A stretch of DNA of 64,000 bases from positions 806,001 through 870,000 of the forward strand of contig OZ244883.1 in the NCBI GenBank assembly GCA_965221375.1, given 5' to 3'. The notes under the pieces are model-generated. The model was not told the DNA's origin. It did not search any database and saw only the letters and a program-made list of their open reading frames with translations. This DNA comes from Poriferisulfidus sp965221375. GTDB lineage: Bacteria > Pseudomonadota > Gammaproteobacteria > Poriferisulfidales > Poriferisulfidaceae. Every line of letters starts with the position of its first letter. The stretch's first letter is position 1. A program made the position numbers and the translations under genes. Shown one piece after another: positions 25,588 through 33,055 of the stretch.

Positions 25588-27029
25588 CCGAAGCGGCGGC
25601 CCAACGCTATCTCCTGGATCCGGGCGAACTCACCCCCAAAGTAGTGGAGAACACCTTGGCGCGCGTTTGGTCGCGTGCTTGCGATTACGCGGACGTGTAT
25701 CTGCAGCATACTCAACACGAAACCGTCACGCTTGAGGAAGGTCTCGTCAAAGATGCTTCCTTTTCTTTGGAGCAAGGGGCCGGCGTTCGCGCGATTGCCG
25801 GCGAAAAATCCGGTTTTGCCTATTCGGAAGAATTAAGCGCCTCACAATTGCTGGAGGCGGCGCATGCCGCGCGGGCCATTGCGCAAGGCAATCAAACAGC
25901 CCATCTGCCGCCTACCCGCACCACGGTGCCGCCGGCGATTTGCGCGTACGACAACCCGCTGCAGGAATTCGATATGCAGCGCAAAATCGAACTGCTGCGT
26001 GAAGCGGATCGTATTGCGCGCGCTGCATCGCCCGAAATCGTCAAGGTCATGGCCACCCTGGCATCCGCCTATGAAGTGATTTTGGTTGCTTCGACGGACG
26101 GGGTTTATCAGACGGATATCCGCCCAATGGTGCGCCTCAATGTCAGCGTGATTGCGGAACGCGAGGGCCGTCGGGAAATGGGCAGTCGCGGGGGTGGAGG
26201 CCGCTACGGTTACAGTCGCCTTCTGCAGGACGGAGCGGTTGAGAAGTTTGCTCAGGAAGCAGCACGCGAAGCGATATTGAATCTGGAATCAAAAGCAGCG
26301 CCTGCAGGTGCGATGACGGTGGTCTTGGGCTCCGGTTGGCCAGGCGTATTGCTGCACGAGGCAATCGGACATGGACTGGAAGGAGATGCGATTCGAAAGG
26401 GGACTTCGGCTTTTACGCACATGCAAGGGCAACGCGTTGCCAGCCTCGGGGTGACGGTGGTCGACAATGGAACCTTGCCGGACCGACGCGGCTCATTGCG
26501 GATGGACGATGAAGGCACGCCCACGAGCTGCACGACTTTGATTGAAGATGGGGTGTTGAAGGGTTTCATGTACGACCGGCACAATGCGCGTTTGCATAAC
26601 ACCACATCGACCGGTAATGGGCGACGTGAATCTTACGCGCATCAGCCGATGCCGCGTATGACCAATACTTATATGCAGCCGGGTCCTTATGCCCCGCAAG
26701 AAATTATCGAATCGGTTGACAGCGGCTTGTACGCAGTGGGATTCAATGGCGGACAAGTCGACATCACTTCGGGCAAATTCGTGTTTTCCGCGTCCGAAGC
26801 GTACCGCATTGAAAAGGGCAAGATTACGTATCCCGTCAAAGGCGCGACATTGATTGGAGATGGCCCCAGTGTTCTGCGACAGGTCAGCATGGTTGGTGAT
26901 GATCTGGCCTTGGATGCAGGAGTGGGGGTGTGTGGAAAAGATGGCCAAAGCGTGCCGGTGGGAGTGGGCCAGCCAACCCTGCGAGTCGATAACTTGACGG
27001 TCGGTGGGACCCAAATGCATGACGACTGA
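25569..27029 (+). CDS. tldD: metalloprotease TldD
   Basis: TldD is the catalytic half of the TldD-TldE (PmbA) heterodimeric zinc protease, which trims modified peptides such as microcin B17 and degrades CcdA in E. coli. The 486-residue protein carries the HExxxH zinc motif in LLHEAIGHGLEGD near residue 260. It has the family blocks RVGGGGRYGY-like GSRGGGGRYGYS, STGNGRRES and the late metal/active-site region with KGATLIGDGP. It overlaps the upstream amidase by 19 nt and pmbA by 11 nt, so all three are co-transcribed. Confidence 0.95.
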   Translation: MRNTEVAEAAAQRYLLDPGELTPKVVENTLARVWSRACDYADVYLQHTQHETVTLEEGLVKDASFSLEQGAGVRAIAGEKSGFAYSEELSASQLLEAAHAARAIAQGNQTAHLPPTRTTVPPAICAYDNPLQEFDMQRKIELLREADRIARAASPEIVKVMATLASAYEVILVASTDGVYQTDIRPMVRLNVSVIAEREGRREMGSRGGGGRYGYSRLLQDGAVEKFAQEAAREAILNLESKAAPAGAMTVVLGSGWPGVLLHEAIGHGLEGDAIRKGTSAFTHMQGQRVASLGVTVVDNGTLPDRRGSLRMDDEGTPTSCTTLIEDGVLKGFMYDRHNARLHNTTSTGNGRRESYAHQPMPRMTNTYMQPGPYAPQEIIESVDSGLYAVGFNGGQVDITSGKFVFSASEAYRIEKGKITYPVKGATLIGDGPSVLRQVSMVGDDLALDAGVGVCGKDGQSVPVGVGQPTLRVDNLTVGGTQMHDD

Positions 27030-28359
27030 AACGGCGGTTGAGCAGACCCTGCAGGAATGCGCCGAACAAGCCTTGGAGCAGGCGCGGCAATTGGGTGCAA
27101 CGGCGGCAGAAGTGGCTTTAAGCCGAGGGGAAGGCTTGGCGGTCTCGGTGCGTCTGGGTGAAGTGGAGACCGTTGAGAGAGAACAAGACCAAAGTTTTGC
27201 GATCACGGCGTATATGGGGCATTGCCGAGGGCATGCTTCCAGCACGGATGTGCGTGCGGATTCGATCCAACGTACAGTCGAGGCCGCTTGCGACTTTGCG
27301 CGCAGCACAGAGGCCGATCCGTGTCATGGATTGCCGGATACTCATCGGTTGGCAATGGAGTATCCCGACCTTGATCTGTATCACCCTCGCGAGTTGGATA
27401 GTGAGGTAGCCATGCGGCGGGCACTTGAGTGTGAAGAAGCTGCACGCGCCGATTCGCGAATCGTCAATTCCGAAGGAGCGCGCTGTAACGAGTATGCCGG
27501 CATGCGGTTATTGGCCAACAGCGCCGGCTTCGTGGGCCGCTATTGGAGTAGCAGTCACGATCTCAGCTGTTGCGTAGTGGCGGCAGATGATCAGGGCCAT
27601 CAGGAACGGGACCACTGGTATACCCAGCATTGCGATTGGCGCGAACTGCAGGATGCCCAAACGGTGGGTCAGATTGCCGCGGAGCGTACCGTCCGTCGCT
27701 TGGGGGCGCGCTCGTTGCCCAGTTGTGAAGCACCGGTACTGTTTGAAGCGGCCGCGGCACGTTCACTGATTGGTCATTTCGTACAGGCTGCGAGTGGTCG
27801 CGCGCTTTATCAGAAAGCCTCTTTCTTGCTAGGCCAAGAGCAGACCCAGGTGTTTCCTGAAACGATGAGTCTGGTGGAACGGCCTCGGGAAGTACGTGGA
27901 ATTGCAAGCGCTCCGTTTGATTCCGAAGGAGTCACCACTGCACAGCGGACCGTTGTAGAGCAGGGTGTTTTGAAAGGTTGGTTTTTGAGCAGTTATTCAG
28001 CGCGACGCCTACAACTTGAATCGACCGGAAATGCAGGAGGAGTGCGGAACCTCGCATTGGAATCCGAAGCCGAAACACTCGCATGGACCGACCTGCTGAA
28101 GCGCTTGGACCGCGGATTGGTGGTCACCGAACTGATGGGGCAGGGCGTCAATGTTGTGACGGGTGATTATTCACGAGGTGCCGCGGGCTTTTGGGTGGAA
28201 GGGGGTGAAATTGCTTATCCGGTACATGAAGTCACCATTGCCGGTCGGCTGCCGGACATGCTGCAGGGAATTGTGGCCGTGGGGAGTGAGCGAGACTGTC
28301 GAGGCTCAATCCAAACCGGTGCGCTGCTTGTCGAGCGGATGCAGATTGCCGGAATGTAA
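27019..28359 (+). CDS. pmbA: metalloprotease partner PmbA (TldE)
   Basis: The 446-residue non-catalytic partner of TldD; it lacks the HExxxH motif and forms the chamber of the heterodimer. Family features are RLGEVETVEREQDQ, the STGNAGGVRNL block and the C-terminal MLQGIVAVGSE. ATG 27019 overlaps the tldD stop by 11 nt. Length matches E. coli PmbA (450). It is the last core gene before the accessory island; the usual divergent neighbour yjgA/darP is missing here. Confidence 0.94.
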   Translation: MTTETAVEQTLQECAEQALEQARQLGATAAEVALSRGEGLAVSVRLGEVETVEREQDQSFAITAYMGHCRGHASSTDVRADSIQRTVEAACDFARSTEADPCHGLPDTHRLAMEYPDLDLYHPRELDSEVAMRRALECEEAARADSRIVNSEGARCNEYAGMRLLANSAGFVGRYWSSSHDLSCCVVAADDQGHQERDHWYTQHCDWRELQDAQTVGQIAAERTVRRLGARSLPSCEAPVLFEAAAARSLIGHFVQAASGRALYQKASFLLGQEQTQVFPETMSLVERPREVRGIASAPFDSEGVTTAQRTVVEQGVLKGWFLSSYSARRLQLESTGNAGGVRNLALESEAETLAWTDLLKRLDRGLVVTELMGQGVNVVTGDYSRGAAGFWVEGGEIAYPVHEVTIAGRLPDMLQGIVAVGSERDCRGSIQTGALLVERMQIAGM

Positions 28360-28822
28360 CGCCCAAGAACGTTTAACTCATATTGGGTACGGTCCTTCTT
28401 TTAAATAGGCAGTACTGGTATGCTAAGATTCAATTCAACACTTAATAAAGTAACTGAATGTTGTGTAGCCTAGCACTTCCAACAGTAATAGTAGCAATGC
28501 CATATGCGTGTGAAAACTTCACATTGATGGGCGTCGTCGGTAAGCTTTCTCGTTGCTCAAATCATTGAGGGATGTAAGCGGTTTTGTTGATGTTGTCTGG
28601 CTTCAAAGGGCGCTCGAACGGTAGCGCTTGCCTCGTCGGCTGTAACCACTCCGTTGTGCAATGTTCAAGTGTCTCTGCAGGAGGTGCAGGGCAACTAATT
28701 AGTGTTGATCAAACCGAAAGGCACACTGGCGCCGATGATACGTCAGCCACAGTGCTAGGAACCTCTCAGGTGAAGCGCCGTAGCAGGATCTGGACCAATA
28801 TGCTGATTGAAAGGAGGAAAAG
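28360..28822. other. 463-nt non-coding left flank of the island
   Basis: No supported gene. The composition shifts to AT-rich right after pmbA. A TTG-started frame at 28584-28826 (80 residues) is low-complexity and has no ribosome site. No tRNA, integrase or clear attachment repeat is visible. The strong AAGGAGG at 28811-28817 serves the short leader frame that follows. No convincing promoter pair was found, though one must exist for the methyltransferase. Confidence 0.5.
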
Positions 28823-28888
28823 TTGACTGAGTACCAGTCTCGGGATTTCTCTGAAGTTGACGAATGGAGCCATTTCCATGAACAGTGA
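28823..28888 (+). CDS. possible 21-residue leader peptide before the methyltransferase
   Basis: AAGGAGG (28811-28817) lies five bases before TTG 28823, opening a 21-codon frame that ends at TGA 28886-28888, eleven bases inside the methyltransferase gene (ATG 28878). This is a better ribosome site than the GGAG used by the methyltransferase itself. The arrangement would let ribosomes load at the leader and restart at ATG 28878. It could be chance; there is no protein-level evidence. Confidence 0.35.
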   Translation: MTEYQSRDFSEVDEWSHFHEQ

Positions 28889-31800
28889 CGATTTTCTTGC
28901 CGATTTGATGGCGCGGCCGTTGTTGCTTGAAAGACGGCATGATTTTGCCGCAGAGAAACTATTTGTCGGAGCAGGTGCGAACGCACTTGAGATCGCTGTT
29001 GTGCGGTCACACGACAAGCCTAGTAGGGCGGCGCTCATAGATTGCTGGAAGGTGCGTCGCGGTCGTCGCGCAACACCCGTTCTGCTCGTCGCACTTTACC
29101 CAGACCAGGCAGCTTTATGTGGTGCCACGGGAGACAATCCACCCGTCTACTTTGAATTGGATGTTACCCATGTGGAGTGTTTGTGCAGGGAGATTCTTGG
29201 GTTACCGGACCGTCATGCTGCACTCCGCTACTTGTCGCAAGCGCTACCGTCCCTTGAGACAGACCTGCCGGGTATCAGCAACGAAGGATTACTTTCCCAG
29301 CATGAGTTAGAGAAAGGAGTGCCAAAGTTGCCCGAATGGGAAACTGCCAAGCCGAAAGCAGCGGCCGCCATTGGCAAGGGCAGTGACAGTTTGCTGAAGT
29401 CGCTTGGCTATAGCATTGAGCGCATCGACAATTTAACCAGCTTATTGCGTGGGGGCGAACGTCGTGCCGCTCTTGCAGTTATGCTTCGTGACGATGAATC
29501 ACCAGAAACTGGTAACGAACGTTTCAATAGTCTTTCGCCAGTTTCCTATGCGCTTAAGAAGGCTGACGATGAAGATCTACCGTGGGTAATTCTCACTCAG
29601 GGTAGTCGTGTGCGTCTTTATGCGACTGCTGTAGATGCTGGTGTTGGGCGACGTGGGCGTACCGAAACTTGGATCGAGTGTCAGCCTTTACTTTTAGCAA
29701 AACAACACCTGCCGTATCTCTGGTTACTTTATTCGGCGGATGCGCTAGCTCCAAATGGTAGCCTGCATAAAATTCTTGAGGCATCTCAGCGTTTTGCGGG
29801 AGACCTGGCAGACCGACTACGAGAACGTATCTATGATCAGGTGGTGCCGCTACTGGCGAGAGGGATCGTGACTGCGCAGAATGTTAAGGAGTGGAAAAAG
29901 GAGGAACTTGGACAGATATATGAAATGTCACTAATTGTATTGTTCCGCCTCCTATTTATTGCCTATGCCGAAGATCGTGACCTTTTGCCATACTGTACCA
30001 ACGACGCCTATCGCTGTCGATCCTTAAAGCAAAAAGCTAAGGAACTCGCTAGGTATGTCGAAAACAGAACTCCTATAGCCGAAGGCGATTCCCACTGGCG
30101 AGAGGCGACATTGCTGTGGTGTGCTGTGGCTGAAGGCAATCGAGAATGGGGTATTCCAGCTTATGATGGCGGCTTGTTTACCGACGATCCAACAATTTCG
30201 AAAGCAGGGGCAGCGCTCGCTGATATAGTGCTACCGAATACCGTTTTCGAGCAGGTCCTGCGGCAGTTGCTAGTGGTTGAAATATTGGAAGGACATTCAG
30301 GGCCTGTGGATTTTCGCTCGCTCGGTGTGCGCGAGTTTGGCACTATTTACGAGGGGCTGTTGGAGTCCGAATTGGCAGTCGCTGAAACCGATTTGGCTTA
30401 TGATCGACATGGGGTCTATGCGCCAGTTCGCCCACGGCAGAAAGTCGCGGTTGTTAAAGGCGAAGTCTACTTGCACAACCGATCTGGTGCTCGCAAGTCA
30501 TCGGGGAGTTACTACACCAAACCTTTCGCCGTAGAGCACCTTCTCGAGAATGCGCTGGAACCCGCGCTAAAAGATCATTTCGTTCGATTGGATAGGATGA
30601 ATGATGCGGACGCGACGAGAGCATTCTTCGATTTCCGTGTCGCTGACATTGCCATGGGTTCTGGCCATTTCTTGGTTGGTGCAATTGATCGGATTGAACG
30701 ACGCATGGTGGATTGGCAAGCGAAGCGGCGGTTGCCAGGCATTTCGGGACAACTTGCAGCTCTGCGCAATGCGGCGCTCTCTCAATTGGGAGAGGCGGCT
30801 AAGGCTGTTTCTATAGAGGATAGCCAATTGTTGCGTCGACTAATCGCACGGCGGTGCATATACGGGGTGGATTTAAATGCGCTGGCAGTGCAGCTTGCGC
30901 GGCTTGCTGTGTGGATTCACAGTTTTGTGCCGGGTCTACCACTTTCCTTTCTTGACCACAATTTGGTTCGGGGTAATGCGCTGGTTGGTGTTGGCGCATT
31001 CGAGGAAATTCGTAAGGTATTCGACGAAGAAGCTGGAACATTATTCGAAGCTGATGCAGATGTTCTTTTGGGTGCGGCACAAAAGCCTCTACGTCGCCTA
31101 GCCAATATCAATGATGAGACACTCGCCGATATTGTTGCCGCTCGTAAGGCCGTCATCGAAGCACAGCAAGCCGTCGGTGACACTGAGCGTCTATGCGATC
31201 TCATTGTGGCGCGGCGTTTGACGGATAACCCGAAAGTGAAGGGGTTTATGTTTCAGGATTGGGATAAGCAGTCGAAAGATCCGAGAACACTAGCGGCGGC
31301 CCGTGAAGCGAAGTTGGTACTTGCGAAGTTGCACGCGCTGCACTTTCCAGTTGCCTTCCCCGAAGTCTTTCTGCGTGTTCGGCCAGGCTTTGATGTTATT
31401 CTTGGCAATCCGCCTTGGGATGAGGTGACGGTCGAGGAGGATTCTTTTTGGGCTCGCCACTTTCCTGATTTACGCCACGGACGTGCGCAACTTGAGCAGG
31501 AGGCAGAAAAAGCCCGACTCAGACAGGAACGACCTGATCTTGTCGCAGCGCACGAAGCCGAACGAAAGGAGGCGGAGTACTTGCGAAAAGCGTTAACCAG
31601 CGGCGCCTATCCTGGCATGGGGACTGGTGACCCTGATCTTTACAAAGCGTTCTGTTGGCGTTTCTGGCATCTGGCTGTGGAAAAGGGCGGGAGTATTGGC
31701 GTGGTGCTGCCACGTAGTGCTCTTGTGGCCCAAGGATCGATGGAGTTTCGCAAAACAATGTTCGAGAGAGCGGTACGGTTTGATTGTGTAGCGTTAAAAA

Positions 31801-32231
31801 ATCGGAACGGTTGGGTGTTTGATGACGTGACACCACAATACACAATTTGCCTTCTTTGCGTTTCAAAAGGAACACCAATAAATCAACCGATTTACTTGCT
31901 CGGTCCCTTTGAATCGGAAGCAGCATTTCGCGAAGCCGTCAAAGCAGAGGCTACTACTTTCGACTGCAGCGAGGTGCGAGCTTGGGATGATAATGCATCG
32001 TTGCCGTTACTTCCCAAGCTCGAATCTGTCGCTGTGCTTTCTCAACTTCGTAAGGCCCCGCGCCTTGATCTGAACATTGTCGAAACGGGGGGGGGGGTAG
32101 GATGGCGTGCCCGTCCCGATCGAGAACTGGATGCTACGAATCAGAAGGCGTTCATGGTGTTCGATTGCCTGACCAACCGTGGCGTGCCCGACCCCACACC
32201 GAACTTCACGCTACAGCGCAGAAAAAGCTGA
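28878..32231 (+). CDS. Eco57I/PglX-like adenine-specific DNA methyltransferase, N-terminal and catalytic part (frame broken)
   Basis: A 1117-residue frame. Residues about 1-560 are an N-terminal nuclease-like and helical region without a clear nuclease motif. An N6-adenine methyltransferase core follows: motif I VADIAMGSGHF near residue 588 and motif IV NPPW near residue 844, then SGVVLP-like motifs (GSIGVVLPRSALV). GGAG at 28866-28869 supports ATG 28878. After an 11-G run (32087-32097) the frame reads only 44 more codons and stops at 32231, while the expected target-recognition part continues in another frame (32231-32998). The joined product would be about 1370 residues, as in Eco57I/type ISP/PglX-type enzymes. 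AT-richer codon use than its neighbours points to transfer. Partner: the helicase at 33056. Confidence 0.8.
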   Translation: MNSDDFLADLMARPLLLERRHDFAAEKLFVGAGANALEIAVVRSHDKPSRAALIDCWKVRRGRRATPVLLVALYPDQAALCGATGDNPPVYFELDVTHVECLCREILGLPDRHAALRYLSQALPSLETDLPGISNEGLLSQHELEKGVPKLPEWETAKPKAAAAIGKGSDSLLKSLGYSIERIDNLTSLLRGGERRAALAVMLRDDESPETGNERFNSLSPVSYALKKADDEDLPWVILTQGSRVRLYATAVDAGVGRRGRTETWIECQPLLLAKQHLPYLWLLYSADALAPNGSLHKILEASQRFAGDLADRLRERIYDQVVPLLARGIVTAQNVKEWKKEELGQIYEMSLIVLFRLLFIAYAEDRDLLPYCTNDAYRCRSLKQKAKELARYVENRTPIAEGDSHWREATLLWCAVAEGNREWGIPAYDGGLFTDDPTISKAGAALADIVLPNTVFEQVLRQLLVVEILEGHSGPVDFRSLGVREFGTIYEGLLESELAVAETDLAYDRHGVYAPVRPRQKVAVVKGEVYLHNRSGARKSSGSYYTKPFAVEHLLENALEPALKDHFVRLDRMNDADATRAFFDFRVADIAMGSGHFLVGAIDRIERRMVDWQAKRRLPGISGQLAALRNAALSQLGEAAKAVSIEDSQLLRRLIARRCIYGVDLNALAVQLARLAVWIHSFVPGLPLSFLDHNLVRGNALVGVGAFEEIRKVFDEEAGTLFEADADVLLGAAQKPLRRLANINDETLADIVAARKAVIEAQQAVGDTERLCDLIVARRLTDNPKVKGFMFQDWDKQSKDPRTLAAAREAKLVLAKLHALHFPVAFPEVFLRVRPGFDVILGNPPWDEVTVEEDSFWARHFPDLRHGRAQLEQEAEKARLRQERPDLVAAHEAERKEAEYLRKALTSGAYPGMGTGDPDLYKAFCWRFWHLAVEKGGSIGVVLPRSALVAQGSMEFRKTMFERAVRFDCVALKNRNGWVFDDVTPQYTICLLCVSKGTPINQPIYLLGPFESEAAFREAVKAEATTFDCSEVRAWDDNASLPLLPKLESVAVLSQLRKAPRLDLNIVETGGGVGWRARPDRELDATNQKAFMVFDCLTNRGVPDPTPNFTLQRRKS
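32087..32097 (+). repeat. homopolymer run of 11 G in the methyltransferase gene
   Basis: Eleven consecutive G within coding sequence. Frame A (upstream) and frame B (downstream part) are both open from 32069 to 32229, so a change of +1 or -2 G would fuse them into one long protein. Such tracts are typical slipped-strand phase-variation sites, and also typical sequencing-error sites. Confidence 0.9.
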
Positions 32232-32242
32232 TGACGTTTGAA
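32103..32242 (+). repeat. imperfect repeat, 77-nt period, in two reading frames
   Basis: Copy A starts at TGG 32103 and copy B at TGG 32180. Over 63 nt, 41 positions match, and the first 11 bases are identical. Translated in their own frames they read WRARPDRELDATNQKAFM and WRARPHTELHATAQKKLM, 13 of 21 residues identical over the aligned stretch. Because 77 is not a multiple of three, the second copy and everything after it sits in a different frame. Confidence 0.85.
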
Positions 32243-32998
32243 AGTAAAGGAAGTGTCAACGGTTACTGGCCTGTGTACAAGGGCGAGTCTTTTGATATTT
32301 GGAATCCGGATACCGGCACTTATTACGCTTGGGCCGATCCCGAACCTGTTCTTGAATGGCTTCAGGAAAAGCGTTTGAAAGCAGGCCGAAGCCGGCGTCC
32401 TAGCCCACATCGTGAATTTCCTATGGAATACTTGTGCGACAAATCCACACTGCCTTGCTTTGCTCCGAGGCTAGTATTTCGGGATGTTGCCCGAGCAACA
32501 GATGCCCGCACTATCATCGCCTGTTTGATACCGCCCAAGGTGTTTGTTGCCAATCAGGCCCCATACATTTTGTGGCCGCATGGTGATGAGAAGGATCAGG
32601 CGTATCTACTCGGTGTCCTTTGTTCGATCCCGCTTGACTGGTATGCGCGTCGGTTTATTGAAAACCATGTCAGTTATTTTTTGTTTAATCCTCTTCCCGT
32701 GCCCCGCCCTGAGCGTGGCGATTCTCGCTGGCAGCGCATAGTTACACTTGCAGGCCGGCTCGCTTGTCCGGATGAGCGGTTTACAGCATGGGCAGAGGCC
32801 GTTGGCGTCGACTGCGGATTGTTGGAGATGGACGAGAAACAAAATATGGTTTACGAGTTGGATGCTTTAGTTGCCCATCTTTATGGTCTTGACGAGCACC
32901 AACTTAGCCACATCTTTGAGACATTTCACAAAGATAAGGATTATGACGAGCGGTGCGATAGAGTCCGTCGGTATTTTCAAACTTGGCAAGGTCGATGA
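32231..32998 (+). CDS. methyltransferase C-terminal (target-recognition) part in a shifted frame
   Basis: This 255-residue frame starts at ATG 32231, whose A is the last base of the upstream stop (TGATG). The frame itself is open from 32069. It carries sequence typical of the C-terminal recognition domain of Eco57I/PglX-like enzymes: NGYWPVYKGESFDIWNPDTG, YYAWADP, a LPRLVFRDVARATDAR-like block, and LLGVLCSIPLDWYARRFIENH. The end NMVYELDALVAHLYGLD is a helical block common in the family. It could be expressed separately by termination-reinitiation, fused after slippage at the G run, or be the dead 3' end of a broken gene. Confidence 0.6.
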   Translation: MTFESKGSVNGYWPVYKGESFDIWNPDTGTYYAWADPEPVLEWLQEKRLKAGRSRRPSPHREFPMEYLCDKSTLPCFAPRLVFRDVARATDARTIIACLIPPKVFVANQAPYILWPHGDEKDQAYLLGVLCSIPLDWYARRFIENHVSYFLFNPLPVPRPERGDSRWQRIVTLAGRLACPDERFTAWAEAVGVDCGLLEMDEKQNMVYELDALVAHLYGLDEHQLSHIFETFHKDKDYDERCDRVRRYFQTWQGR

Positions 32999-33055
32999 TG
33001 CGTGCGACAACCTAACATCTCTCCATAGGATTTTCTTTATTCCGGGCTCATTGTT

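Noticed and set aside
28584..28826. 80-residue frame left of the methyltransferase
   Set aside because: TTG start, no ribosome site, low-complexity composition. Its stop overlapping the leader TTG is noted but not enough to call a gene.
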